Shown: positions 26,941 through 35,976 of the stretch, in pieces
Layout of the letters: every line of letters begins with the position of its first letter
Position numbering within the stretch: the first letter of the stretch is position 1
NCBI RefSeq assembly: GCF_015670405.1
Contig: NZ_JADPBQ010000019.1
Coordinates: 1 to 58,529, forward strand
Length of the DNA: 58,529 nt
Origin: Clostridium sp. 1001271B_151109_B4
GTDB lineage: Bacteria > Bacillota > Clostridia > Clostridiales > Clostridiaceae
Direction of reading: 5' to 3'
Notes under the pieces: generated by a model
What the model saw: only the letters and a program-made list of their open reading frames with translations
Told to the model about the DNA's origin: nothing
Database searches by the model: none
Program-made: the position numbers and the translations under genes

Positions 26941-27372
26941 TTATACCTCACTTGGATTTATAATTTGTTCACAATATTCACATTTATAGCTTCCTTTTTC
27001 TCTATCTAATAACTTAAAGCTATGTGGTATATAACTTTCTACTGAAGTAATACAATTAGGATTTTCACATATTAATATATCTTGAACTTCTTCAGGAAGT
27101 TCTGGTTTAATCTTACTAACAATAACCTCATCTCTCACTTCATTTATTGTGATACCTGGAGAAAGTAACCCAAGCACAGTATAATTTATTTTTTCTAAAT
27201 TTTCAATTTTTATTATATCTTTTTTCCCCATCTTTTTACTATCAGCATTTATAATTAATGCTACTTGATGTCCAAGTTCATCTAACTTTAAATATCTAAA
27301 TATTTTAACACCCATACCAGCTTTTATATGATCTAACATAAATCCATTTTTTATACTAGTTATTTGTAGCAT
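26941..27372 (-). CDS. pyrI: Aspartate carbamoyltransferase regulatory subunit
   Basis: Regulatory chain of ATCase, 143 residues, which binds nucleotides and links catalytic trimers. The N-terminal allosteric domain (about 1-95) is followed by a zinc domain whose four cysteines are in CENPNC and CEYC. Its ATG overlaps the TAA of pyrB by one base (TAATG), a sign of translational coupling and equal subunit supply. Feedback control by CTP/UTP is known for the family and assumed here. Confidence 0.97.
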   Translation of the reverse strand: MLQITSIKNGFMLDHIKAGMGVKIFRYLKLDELGHQVALIINADSKKMGKKDIIKIENLEKINYTVLGLLSPGITINEVRDEVIVSKIKPELPEEVQDILICENPNCITSVESYIPHSFKLLDREKGSYKCEYCEQIINPSEV

Positions 27373-28292
27373 TACATTACCTCCAACAACTTAACTATTA
27401 AAGCCATTCTTACATACATTCCATATTCTGCTTGTCTAAAATATACTGCTCTGTCATCACTATCAACTTCTGTTGCAATTTCATTTACCCTTGGAAGTGG
27501 ATGCATTACTATCATATCTGACTTTGCCTTTTTCATTTTTTCATTATCTAATATATAACAATCCTTTAATCTTAAATATTCTTCTTCATTAAAGAACCTT
27601 TCCTTTTGAATTCTTGTCATATATAATATGTCTAATTCTCCGATTACTTCTTCTATATTTTCTACTTCTCTAAAAGATATATTATTTCTTTTTAGTACTT
27701 CTTCTCTTATATATTCTGGAATTACCAATTCTTTTGGTGATATAAGTATGAATTTAGTATCTTTATATCTAGACATAGCCATGATTAAAGACTGAACTGT
27801 ACGTCCGTTTTTTAAGTCACCACATAATCCAATTGTATGTCCTTCTAATGTTTCTTTTTGTGATTTAATAGTTAACAAATCTGTTAATGTTTGAGTTGGA
27901 TGTTGATGCCCACCATCTCCTGCATTTATAACTGGAACTGATGAATACATGCTTGCGACCTTTGCTGACCCTTCCTTAGGATGTCTCATTGCAATTATAT
28001 CTGAATAAATTGAAACCATTCTTATAGTATCTGCTAATGTTTCTCCTTTTGCACTAGAGCTTGAGTTTGGTTCGGAAAACCCCAATATTTTCCCTCCTAA
28101 TCTCATCATAGCAGCTTCGAAACTAAAACGAGTTCTTGTACTTGGTTCATAAAAAAGTGCGGCTAAGATTTTACCATCACAGATGTGCGAAAATTCTTTT
28201 GGATTTGAAATTATTTTTTCAGCTAATTCAAAAATTTCATTAAGCTCCTCTTTAGAAAAATCCATGGGGCTTATTAAATGTTTATTTATCAT
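27372..28292 (-). CDS. pyrB: Aspartate carbamoyltransferase catalytic subunit
   Basis: First committed enzyme of pyrimidine synthesis, joining carbamoyl phosphate and aspartate; 306 residues. The carbamoyl phosphate motif is [16 protein letters not shown], with [12 protein letters not shown] for substrate binding, [11 protein letters not shown] and [10 protein letters not shown] in the aspartate domain, and SSSAKGETL as the 80s loop. It is the first gene of the operon, behind a 190-base leader with an attenuator. ATG follows AAAAAGGAG. Confidence 0.98.
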   Translation of the reverse strand: MINKHLISPMDFSKEELNEIFELAEKIISNPKEFSHICDGKILAALFYEPSTRTRFSFEAAMMRLGGKILGFSEPNSSSSAKGETLADTIRMVSIYSDIIAMRHPKEGSAKVASMYSSVPVINAGDGGHQHPTQTLTDLLTIKSQKETLEGHTIGLCGDLKNGRTVQSLIMAMSRYKDTKFILISPKELVIPEYIREEVLKRNNISFREVENIEEVIGELDILYMTRIQKERFFNEEEYLRLKDCYILDNEKMKKAKSDMIVMHPLPRVNEIATEVDSDDRAVYFRQAEYGMYVRMALIVKLLEVM

Positions 28293-28344
28293 TTATAGTC
28301 ACTCCTTTTTAACATCACTGTGTTAAATTTAAAGAATACAAAAA

Positions 28345-28434
28345 ACCTTCCTTAAAATTTAAGGAAGGTATAGTAATCTTATAATATGGGTATTATTACA
28401 ACTTCCTTATGAATCTCTCGGATTCCTTTAAAGG
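28345..28434 (-). promoter_or_regulatory. PyrR-type attenuator in the pyr leader
   Basis: Three alternative hairpins can be read on the minus strand. An upstream arm (28434-28405) has CCTT/AAGG outside and GAATC/GATTC inside, with loop CGAGA, like a PyrR binding loop. Its AAGGAAG can instead pair with CTTCCTT (28367-28361) as an antiterminator, aided by GTAAT/ATTAC. The terminator proper is ACCTTCCTTAAA with its complement (28369-28345), followed by six T. This is the layout of UMP/PyrR-controlled attenuation, although the loop deviates slightly from the usual consensus and no pyrR gene is in the window. Confidence 0.8.
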
Positions 28435-28446
28435 TTCTTTTTTGTT

Positions 28447-28475
28447 AGAATAACATTACATTCAAATTTTGTCAA
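28447..28475 (-). promoter_or_regulatory. Promoter of the pyr operon
   Basis: Perfect TTGACA (28475-28470), 17-base spacer, then TATTCT (28452-28447). The -35 box begins right after the stop codon of the upstream gene. Confidence 0.8.
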
Positions 28476-28481
28476 TGCAAT

Positions 28482-29261
28482 TTAATTCCAGTTGTTCATT
28501 ACCCCATCCCACATCATTTTACCACATTTCGCTAAAGATACTGTTCCATAAACACTATTTGGTATATCTTCAGATAATACAGTAAATGTAAATTTTCCTT
28601 TTGGTAATTCTAAATATGCAGTATCATTCTCGACACCCTTTTTATCTCCAGTTTTACTTGATATTTCTATTTTTAAATCATCAGGAATGTATAATGCTAA
28701 CTTATTTTTAATTTGTTGTCTTCTTAATATATCTATAAGCATCTGACCATTATCTTTTGATAAGAATGTTCCATTGGCTAAATGTTTCCATATCCTTGAT
28801 AAATCATATGCAGTAGTTATATTTTCAACATCAGTAATTACAATCCTTTCATCATTCGTTTTTCTATTTAATCTTGTATTCTTTAATCCCATAGCAATTA
28901 TATCTTCATTAATCTGTTCCATTCCAACTATATCTATAATTTTATTTGCTGCAGTATTATCGCTTTGTATTAGCATTATTACAAGAAGCTCAAATACTGT
29001 ATATTCTCTTTCATTAAATTCATGAATAATTCCTGTTCCGTAAACCTTATCTCCACTTTGGATTTTAACTTTATCCATAAAGTCTACTTTCTTATCTTCT
29101 ACCGCTTTAATTAACGAAACAGCTATTGGAAGTTTCATACATCCTGCGGCAGTCATAGAAACGTTTTCATTGTATCCATACACATAACCACTTTTTAAAT
29201 CTTCAAAAAAGAAACTATATTTCCCGATTCTTGATTCTAAATATTTCTTTATTTCTTTCAT
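28482..29261 (-). CDS. Class A beta-lactamase-fold protein lacking the SxxK serine
   Basis: 259 residues with the fold of class A beta-lactamases / serine hydrolases (PF13354-like). SDN (Ser100-Asn102 in IQSDNTAANK) and KTG (Lys202-Gly204 in SSKTGDKKG) are present. The position of the nucleophile reads GCMK (Gly40-Lys43) instead of SxxK, with a Cys one residue later. No signal peptide is seen, so it would be cytoplasmic unless exported by another route. It is therefore probably not a conventional beta-lactamase; a non-catalytic or altered enzyme is possible. ATG follows AGGAGGG. It is monocistronic, upstream of the pyr promoter. Confidence 0.8.
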   Translation of the reverse strand: MKEIKKYLESRIGKYSFFFEDLKSGYVYGYNENVSMTAAGCMKLPIAVSLIKAVEDKKVDFMDKVKIQSGDKVYGTGIIHEFNEREYTVFELLVIMLIQSDNTAANKIIDIVGMEQINEDIIAMGLKNTRLNRKTNDERIVITDVENITTAYDLSRIWKHLANGTFLSKDNGQMLIDILRRQQIKNKLALYIPDDLKIEISSKTGDKKGVENDTAYLELPKGKFTFTVLSEDIPNSVYGTVSLAKCGKMMWDGVMNNWN

Positions 29262-29425
29262 AATACCCTCCTAAATCCACTGATTCAATAAATTTCTCTT
29301 GCTTTAATATAAGTATATCATATTGTCAGAATATTTTGAAGTATTCCTTTAAATTTTTTTCCATTTTTGTACACTCATCAAATCTATCTAACTTATTTTT
29401 AATACTTATAGTCTTAATTTTAAAA

Positions 29426-29489
29426 ATAGTGACAATTCTGCAAAAAATAATTGTACATTATAAAATCATTTTTTGCATTTGTCACTATT
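29426..29489 (-). terminator. Long hairpin terminator of pfk
   Basis: An imperfect stem of more than 20 bp (arms about 29426-29450 and 29466-29489, both containing TGCAAAAAAT or its complement and GTGACAA) is followed on the minus strand by TATTTTTAAAATT. It begins about 22 bases past the pfk stop. Confidence 0.65.
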
Positions 29490-29511
29490 TATATACTTTA
29501 ATATTTACTTA

Positions 29512-30612
29512 TTATTCAGCAAAAGAAATTCCTATCTTTTTAGCAACTTGTACTAATTCTCCCTCTGGATTTACTTTCTTAGTATTTTGCCCTATTACAT
29601 TTTCTAATGTATCACTAGTGATAGTATCTCCTTTTAAACAAACCATTCTTCCAAACTTTCCTTCCATCATTAATTCAACAGCTGCTACACCGTATCTTGT
29701 TGAAAGAATTCTATCATAAGTAGAAGTATTACCCCCTCTTTGAACATGTCCTAAAACAGTACATCTTACTTCATGTTCTTTAATTAGCTTTTCTAAATCA
29801 TCAGCTAACTTATTACCTATTCCGCCTAATCTTATTGGATCTGGACTATCTGCAACTATTTTAGATACTACAATATCTCCATCTTTAGGTTTCGCACCTT
29901 CCGCTACTACTATTATAGTAAAGTTTCTTCCTTCCGCTTCTCTTTCTTTTACTTTTGCTGCAATTTTATTAATATCATATGGTATTTCTGGTAAAAGAAT
30001 TACATCTGCTGAACCTGCTATCCCTGATTCTAATGCTATCCATCCTGCATTTCTTCCCATTACTTCACAAAGCATGATTCTATGATGTGATTCTGCTGTT
30101 GTATGAAGTCTATCTAAAGCTTCTGTAACCACATCTATTGCAGTATTAAATCCAAATGTCACATCAGTAGATGCTAAATCATTATCTATAGTTTTAGGAA
30201 CACCTATTACATTGATACCTTTTCTAGCAAAATCTCTAGCTGATGTTAATGTTCCATCACCGCCAATTACAACTAAAACATCAATACCTTCTTTTTTTAG
30301 ATTTTCAACTGCTACATCAGATACATCTTTTTTTACCATTACCCCATTTTCTTCAACGAGATAATCAAATAAATTATCTTTATTTGAACTATAAAGAATG
30401 GTACCTCCTCTATGTAGTATACCAGCTACTGAATCTAAGTTTAAAGAAACAAAATCATTATTATATAATCCTCTATATCCAAATTTATACCCTATTACTT
30501 CGATACCATAATTTAATATTGCTGTTTTTGTTACGGCTCTAATTACGGCATTCAGGCCTGGACAATCTCCACCACCTGTTAATAACGCTATTTTTTTAAT
30601 TTTTTGTTCCAT
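29512..30612 (-). CDS. pfkA: 6-Phosphofructokinase, mixed-substrate subfamily
   Basis: Phosphorylates fructose 6-phosphate in glycolysis; about 366 residues. The active-site pieces are GGGDCPGLNAVIRA, VIGGDGTLTSARD, VPKTIDNDLASTD and EVMGRNAGWIAL. The GGDGT plus PKTIDND pairing is that of the 'mixed-substrate' group: Gly after GGD usually goes with ATP, while Lys in PKTIDND is shared with pyrophosphate enzymes. ATP is the more likely donor. An in-frame ATG at 30633 exists, but GGGAGG lies after it and points to ATG 30612 (MEQKIKK). No pyk gene follows, unlike in many Firmicutes. Confidence 0.93.
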   Translation of the reverse strand: MEQKIKKIALLTGGGDCPGLNAVIRAVTKTAILNYGIEVIGYKFGYRGLYNNDFVSLNLDSVAGILHRGGTILYSSNKDNLFDYLVEENGVMVKKDVSDVAVENLKKEGIDVLVVIGGDGTLTSARDFARKGINVIGVPKTIDNDLASTDVTFGFNTAIDVVTEALDRLHTTAESHHRIMLCEVMGRNAGWIALESGIAGSADVILLPEIPYDINKIAAKVKEREAEGRNFTIIVVAEGAKPKDGDIVVSKIVADSPDPIRLGGIGNKLADDLEKLIKEHEVRCTVLGHVQRGGNTSTYDRILSTRYGVAAVELMMEGKFGRMVCLKGDTITSDTLENVIGQNTKKVNPEGELVQVAKKIGISFAE

Positions 30613-30790
30613 TTTAAATTCCTCCCTACCCATCTACTTAAACTAATAACCTTTCAGCATTTTTTCCTTATAGCCTACCTATTACTACATAGTTTTTCAT
30701 AAAATTCAGAATATTTCCTCTTATAATATAATATCATATATTCAAATAACTGGAAAGGGTTTTTTTCAATTTGTACTTTTCTACAAAAAT

Positions 30791-30824
30791 AAATGAGAGA
30801 TAGTATTTACACTATCTCTCATTT
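30791..30824 (-). terminator. Terminator of the TPR gene
   Basis: AAATGAGAGATAGT pairs perfectly with ACTATCTCTCATTT around a 6-base loop, four bases past the stop. Confidence 0.85.
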
Positions 30825-30827
30825 TTA

Positions 30828-32477
30828 CTAATATGCTAATTCTAATCCTTGAACATCTATTGTTATATTTTCATCATTAACATACTTATCGTATACTTTT
30901 TTAATTGCATTATAATTATTTGTAATTAATTCTTTTGATGCGCTATCTATGGAACTTGGCATATCATTGTATGCTGATTCAATATTTGAATATGCTCTCC
31001 ATACATCTTTATCTACTGTAATGTAATAACATGCTGCATTATTTAATGCTAAAATATCTTTTTCGTTCAATGAATATGCTTTTCTTATATTTTCAATAGC
31101 TTTATCATATTCTTTTTCATTATAGTAAATAGCACCTAAAGCTCTGTAATAATCTCCATTATCTTTATCGATATCTATTGCTTTATTTAACTCTAAAATT
31201 GCATCATCAACTTTTCCTATATCTAGGTTTAGTAATGCTAAATCATAATATACTTCGGTGTTATTTTTATTCAACGTTAACGCATAATCGTAATAATACT
31301 TAGCCTTCTCTAAATCAAGCAATTTAGCTTCATATAATTTAGCAATATTCATAATTAAATTATAATTATATGGTTCATTAAATATAGCTATTCTAATATA
31401 ACTTTCAATTTTATCTGAATTTTCTGTATCAATTAATATATTAGGCATTAATATTCCATAAGTATTTTCATACTGCTGATTAGCCAATATAGCTTCATTA
31501 GCAAATTCTTTTGCTTTATCATATTGACCTTTACTATAGTTATCCCAAGCCTTACTATATAAATCTACATATGAATCTTCTTCTAATTCATCAGTATTTA
31601 TATTATTTTTTATTTCGTTAATCACATTTTTACTAAAATCAATATCATTTTTATCAAATGAATTAATTAAATTAATCCAAATTTTATAAACTTCAACTTT
31701 TGGATTTTCTTCTGATAATTCTGTTACTTCCTTCAATAACTTTTCTTTATCAGATTGACAAACTTCCATTATAACATCATATAATTTTATTTCATTCTTA
31801 TCAATTTCATATGAAAGTCTTAAGTTTTCTAAACCATTATCATAATCATTAATCATTATTTGCATCTTAGCTAAAGTAGCTAAATCATAAGCACTATCCT
31901 TATCAACTGGATAAGAGTTTACTATTCCTTTTGCTAAGTCTTTTTGATCATTTGCCAAATAAATAGCAAACATTGTTTTTAATAAAGGTTTATATGTATT
32001 ATAAGTTTCTAAATAATATTCACCAAAACTTTCTGCTTGCTCTAACTCATTATTCATATAAAAAGTGAATACTACTTCATTAATTAATTCTTTATCCTGT
32101 TCTAAATACTCATCTCCGCTTTCAAGTATTAACTTATCTCTTTTTACTATCGCTTCTTTCAATAAGTTATTTGATTGAGTTGTATCGCCTTGGATAGAGT
32201 ATATTTCAGCTGCTCTTACAGTCCAAATTGGCCATGCATCTTCTTTTTGCATTGTCATATATTCATTTATAGCTTCATCATACTTACCATCGTAGTAATA
32301 TTCTTCTGCTTTATTATTCGTTATTGTAATTGTCTTTGTTCCCATCATGCTTTGTATTGATATTAACACTACAAAAGCAAATAAAATAGAAAGACTTATC
32401 GTAATTATTGGTTCAACATATTTGTTTTTATTTGACTTCTTACTAACATTTAAGGAGTCATTTTTTTTGTTTTCCAT
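30828..32477 (-). CDS. Membrane-anchored TPR-repeat protein
   Basis: 549 residues. A lysine/asparagine-rich N-terminus and one membrane helix (about 26-46, IITISLSILFAFVVLISIQ) are followed by tetratricopeptide repeats to near the end. The clearest repeats are at about 390-480, for example AKYYYDYALTLNKNNTEVYYDLALLNLD, KAIDIDKDNGDYYRALGAIYY and KAIENIRKAYSLNEKDILALN. The soluble part would lie outside the membrane by the positive-inside rule. TPR proteins are scaffolds; the partner is unknown. It is transcribed alone and starts behind TGGAGGG. Confidence 0.88.
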   Translation of the reverse strand: MENKKNDSLNVSKKSNKNKYVEPIITISLSILFAFVVLISIQSMMGTKTITITNNKAEEYYYDGKYDEAINEYMTMQKEDAWPIWTVRAAEIYSIQGDTTQSNNLLKEAIVKRDKLILESGDEYLEQDKELINEVVFTFYMNNELEQAESFGEYYLETYNTYKPLLKTMFAIYLANDQKDLAKGIVNSYPVDKDSAYDLATLAKMQIMINDYDNGLENLRLSYEIDKNEIKLYDVIMEVCQSDKEKLLKEVTELSEENPKVEVYKIWINLINSFDKNDIDFSKNVINEIKNNINTDELEEDSYVDLYSKAWDNYSKGQYDKAKEFANEAILANQQYENTYGILMPNILIDTENSDKIESYIRIAIFNEPYNYNLIMNIAKLYEAKLLDLEKAKYYYDYALTLNKNNTEVYYDLALLNLDIGKVDDAILELNKAIDIDKDNGDYYRALGAIYYNEKEYDKAIENIRKAYSLNEKDILALNNAACYYITVDKDVWRAYSNIESAYNDMPSSIDSASKELITNNYNAIKKVYDKYVNDENITIDVQGLELAY

Positions 32478-32590
32478 AATCCCTCCATTTGTTTAATAAA
32501 TATTCCTAACAATAATTCTAACAAAAAATTAGTTTTTTTTCAAATATTAATTTATGAATTCGATATTTCCCACTAATTTATGTAATTAAA

Positions 32591-32638
32591 AATGGCAAAT
32601 TATTAAATACTTTATTTTTAATTAATTAATTTGCCATT
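32591..32638 (-). terminator. Terminator of the ABC importer operon
   Basis: AATGGCAAAT pairs with ATTTGCCATT, extended by A/T pairs, and is followed on the minus strand by TTTTAATTAC, 12 bases beyond the permease stop. Confidence 0.7.
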
Positions 32639-32649
32639 ATTAGATAAAA

Positions 32650-33441
32650 TTATTGTCTTTTTTTTACTAATCTATTTTCTATTACAGCTACTATCTCGTA
32701 CATTATAAAGGCAATTACAGATAAAATTACTATACTCATCATAACCATATCTAATTGAGCTATTTGCCCACCATATATTATTAAGAACCCTAATCCTTCT
32801 CTTGCAACCAAAAATTCTCCCATGATAACTCCAACCCAAGAAAGTCCAACATTTATTTTTAATGCAGAAATGATAACTGGTACAGAAGCTGGGAAAACTA
32901 AATATCTTAATTTTTGCCACTTTGATGCTTGAAAGGTAGTCATTAATAGCATTTTTCCTTTATCTACTTCATTAAACCCTGTTAAAACACTTATTATTGT
33001 TGTAACAATTGAAATTAGCAATGCTATTGTTATGATTGCTGATGTACCATTTCCAACCCAAAAGATAATTATTGGAGCAAGTGCTACTTTTGGTAATGCA
33101 TTTAATACTACTAAATAAGGATCAAGTACTTCTGATGCTGTTTTTGATGCCCATAATAATATTGCAATTGCTACTCCTAAAACCGTACCTAGCGTAAATC
33201 CAATTATAGTTTCATAACAAGTTACCCATATATGCCTAAATAATGTACCTTCATTTATAAAGCTAACTAATGATTTTATAATTCTACTGGGACTTGAAGT
33301 TAAAAATGGATCTATCCACTTTAATTGTGCGGCAATTTCCCATAGTGCAATAAATGCTACTAGAATTAATGCTCTTATTATTCTTACTTTCCACTTATCC
33401 CTCTTAACTTTTTTTAAATACAATTCATGTTCTTTTTCCAT
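32650..33441 (-). CDS. ABC transporter permease, SsuC/TauC type
   Basis: Membrane subunit of about 263 residues with six hydrophobic helices and the BPD_transp_1 coupling segment around TTFQASKWQKLRYLVFPASVP. It belongs with the nitrate/sulfonate/taurine/thiamine-precursor importers. Several in-frame starts exist inside the ATPase gene, but ATG 33441 lies one base after the ATPase TAG with GGGGGGAG in front, so translation is coupled. The solute is not known. A terminator follows. Confidence 0.92.
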   Translation of the reverse strand: MEKEHELYLKKVKRDKWKVRIIRALILVAFIALWEIAAQLKWIDPFLTSSPSRIIKSLVSFINEGTLFRHIWVTCYETIIGFTLGTVLGVAIAILLWASKTASEVLDPYLVVLNALPKVALAPIIIFWVGNGTSAIITIALLISIVTTIISVLTGFNEVDKGKMLLMTTFQASKWQKLRYLVFPASVPVIISALKINVGLSWVGVIMGEFLVAREGLGFLIIYGGQIAQLDMVMMSIVILSVIAFIMYEIVAVIENRLVKKRQ

Positions 33442-33442
33442 A

Positions 33443-34201
33443 CTAATTATCCAACTCCCCCCATAACTTTCTAAAGTACTCATTGTACTCTGGTTCCTTT
33501 CTTTTATCGAAAGGAGTTGCATCTTTATTCTTAAATTCTATATTTACATCATCTTTTATATAAGCTGGCCTAGAAGTTAAAATTATTACTCTTTTGGACA
33601 TTACGATAGCCTCACCTAAATCATGTGTTACCATTATTGCTGTTTTCTTTTCCTTCTTAATTATCTCATAAACATCATCTGTCATTTTTAATCTACTTTG
33701 ATAATCTAATGCAGAAAATGGTTCATCAAGCAATAGTATTTCGGGTCTTAAAACTAAGGTTCTAATTAAAGCTACCCTTTGTCTCATACCACCAGATAAT
33801 TGTGTTGGCTTATGCGACTGAAATTTTTCCAACCCATAACTTTTTAGTAATTCATCTGCAAATTCTATGTTTTCTTTTGTATATATTTTCTTAACTTTAA
33901 GCCCTAATAATACATTTTCTCTAACAGATAACCATGGAAACAAATAATCTTTTTGAAACATATATCCCATTTTATCTAGATTATTTTTCACATCTGGATC
34001 ATTAAATTTAATTTCTCCACTTGATGGAGTTAATATCCCACTTATTATATTAAGCAATGTTGATTTTCCACACCCTGACGGACCAATTATACTTATAAAT
34101 TCACCATCATCAACTGAAAAGCTAATATTTTTAATCGCTTCTGTAACTCCTTCCATAGTATGATAGTTCATATTTATATTCCTTATTTCTAAGAGACTCA
34201 C
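33443..34201 (-). CDS. ABC transporter ATP-binding subunit, SsuB/TauB type
   Basis: ATPase of 252 residues that drives the importer. Walker A GPSGCGKST, Q-loop YMFQKDYLFPWLSV, signature LSGGMRQRVAL, Walker B ILLLDEPFSALD and switch His in MVTHDLGEA are all present. The start is GTG behind GGTGGTGG. It sits between the binding-protein gene and the permease gene in one operon. Confidence 0.95.
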   Translation of the reverse strand: MSLLEIRNINMNYHTMEGVTEAIKNISFSVDDGEFISIIGPSGCGKSTLLNIISGILTPSSGEIKFNDPDVKNNLDKMGYMFQKDYLFPWLSVRENVLLGLKVKKIYTKENIEFADELLKSYGLEKFQSHKPTQLSGGMRQRVALIRTLVLRPEILLLDEPFSALDYQSRLKMTDDVYEIIKKEKKTAIMVTHDLGEAIVMSKRVIILTSRPAYIKDDVNIEFKNKDATPFDKRKEPEYNEYFRKLWGELDN

Positions 34202-34313
34202 TTTACCACCACCCCATAATAATTTTATAGTTATAGTTAGTAGTTATTTGTTTATTTTCTTAAATTAATTTTTCTAATTTTTAACTACTAACTAAACTAT
34301 TTATAGTATTAGC

Positions 34314-35348
34314 TTATTTTGTTGCCTCTTCTGCAAAGGAGTTATTTACAATCACATTAAAATCTGGTCTTGTTTGGATCAAGCTTGAATCATATCCTTG
34401 TATAATATCCATTAGTTTATTTAAACCATCTTCACTTACTTCAGGAGTTTCTGAAAATGCATCTATACTCTTATAATTGTCTATTACTTTAACTATTACA
34501 TCTTTGTCAGTTCCTGGGAAAAATGAACTAATAGAGTCAGCAATTTCTTCACTTGTATGTTGTTGAACCCATAATTGACCTTTGTAAATTGCATTTGTAA
34601 ATTTTTGAATTATTTCTGGATTTTTATCCATATATGATTTAGTTGTATAGAAACAAGTATAAGCAATATTTCCTGCTTGTTCTCCTACTGAAGAAACTAT
34701 ACTACCACCACCATCATTTTCTAACATTGTAGCAGTTGGCTCAAACAATGCAACATAATCGCCAGTGCCAGATTTGAAAGCACCTGCAGTAGCTGTAAAA
34801 TCAACATTAGTAACCATGCTTACATCATTTTCAGGATCTAATCCATTTTCTTTTAGTACATACTCAAGGGCCATTTCTGGAATTCCACCTGGTCTACCAC
34901 CTATTATTTCTTTACCTTTCAATGTTGACCAATCAAAATTTTCTTCAGCTGCTCTTCCAACTAAGAATGAGCCATCTTTTTGTGTTAATTGTCCAAATAC
35001 AACTGGATAATCTTCTCTTCCTTGATTATAAATATAAACAACTTGTTCTGGTCCTGAAAAGCCTATATCTGCGTTTCCACTTAATAATTGTTGCATAGTT
35101 TTATCTGCACCTTGACCTGTAGATAAATCAACATCAAGTCCCTCTTCTTCAAAAAAACCTTGACTTATTGCAACATACATTGGAGCATAAAATACAGATC
35201 TTACAACTTCATTTAATCTAACAGTTTGTAACTTTGTATCATCAGTACTTTCTTTTGATGAATTATTTTTCCCACAACCAATAAATGTAGATCCTACTAA
35301 AGCAACTATACTGAATATAGCTGCAAAACGTTTAAAAGTTTTATTCAT
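34314..35348 (-). CDS. ABC transporter substrate-binding lipoprotein, NMT1/SsuA-like
   Basis: Solute-binding lipoprotein of 344 residues anchored outside the membrane. The signal peptide ends in a lipobox, STFIGC, with Cys about residue 26. The mature part is of the NMT1/THI5-like group (RNEVVRSVFYAP-type start with LNEVVRSVFYAPMYVAISQGFFEEEGLDVDL, then GADKTMQQLLSGNADIGFSGPEQ). Family ligands include sulfonates, taurine, riboflavin or thiamine precursors. I looked for a TPP or FMN riboswitch in 35349-35579 and saw none, so the ligand stays open. Confidence 0.92.
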   Translation of the reverse strand: MNKTFKRFAAIFSIVALVGSTFIGCGKNNSSKESTDDTKLQTVRLNEVVRSVFYAPMYVAISQGFFEEEGLDVDLSTGQGADKTMQQLLSGNADIGFSGPEQVVYIYNQGREDYPVVFGQLTQKDGSFLVGRAAEENFDWSTLKGKEIIGGRPGGIPEMALEYVLKENGLDPENDVSMVTNVDFTATAGAFKSGTGDYVALFEPTATMLENDGGGSIVSSVGEQAGNIAYTCFYTTKSYMDKNPEIIQKFTNAIYKGQLWVQQHTSEEIADSISSFFPGTDKDVIVKVIDNYKSIDAFSETPEVSEDGLNKLMDIIQGYDSSLIQTRPDFNVIVNNSFAEEATK

Positions 35349-35579
35349 ACCTACTCCTTTTTAGATAAAATTGTTTATATTATTATGATTTATATTATGA
35401 TATATGATTATTTTTTGTTAATTTCTGCAATCGTTTCATCTATTTATTTTTCATAATTTCAAAGATTTCTCTATTATAAAACATACTTCTTACCATATAG
35501 ACATAACATTACTTTATATTATATTATATAACAATAAACTTTTTAAATTTTATACTTAGATTTATAAGGAGGATTACTC

Positions 35580-35972
35580 ATGAAATTTTTTAGAGAATCA
35601 ATTTTGATCCTTTCAATTTATTTTGCTGGTGAAATCATTTCAGGACTATTTCATATTCCTATTCCAGGAAACATTATTGGAATGATATTGCTATTTTTAT
35701 TATTAACTTCTAATATATTAAAAGTTGAAAAGGTTGAAACACTTTCTAACTTCTTCTTAGATCATTTAGCTTTTTTCTTTATTCCTGCATCGGTAGGATT
35801 AATGACTTCATTTAGTGATCTAAAAGGCAGTATATTAAAAATAGTTTTATTATGTATACTAACAACAATAATCGTATTATCAGTTACAGCACTCACTGTA
35901 GAATTTATTTGCAAGAAAAAACAAAAATCAGCAAATGATAATGGCGATAAACTTACTAAAAAGGAGTCATAA
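35580..35972 (+). CDS. lrgA: CidA/LrgA family holin-like protein
   Basis: Small membrane protein of 130 residues with four helices and the motif GLFHIPIPGNIIGMILLFLLL at residues 21-41, the core LrgA/CidA signature. These proteins were described as holin-like modulators of murein hydrolases and cell death, and as pyruvate or metabolite transporters with LrgB. The C-terminus is charged. ATG follows AAGGAGG. It is co-transcribed with lrgB, whose ATG is five bases past its stop. Confidence 0.93.
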   Translation: MKFFRESILILSIYFAGEIISGLFHIPIPGNIIGMILLFLLLTSNILKVEKVETLSNFFLDHLAFFFIPASVGLMTSFSDLKGSILKIVLLCILTTIIVLSVTALTVEFICKKKQKSANDNGDKLTKKES

Positions 35973-35976
35973 ACAA

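Noticed and set aside
29336..29719. 127-codon plus-strand ORF at the 3' end of pfk
   Set aside because: Most of it is antisense to the conserved phosphofructokinase C-terminus and it runs through the terminator hairpin.
33441..33522. Longer permease with a start inside the ATPase gene
   Set aside because: The extra 27 residues are an out-of-frame reading of the ATPase end; a ribosome site and the family length favour ATG 33441.
35349..35579. Possible TPP or FMN riboswitch ahead of the NMT1-type ABC operon
   Set aside because: None of the conserved core sequences of either class is present on the minus strand.
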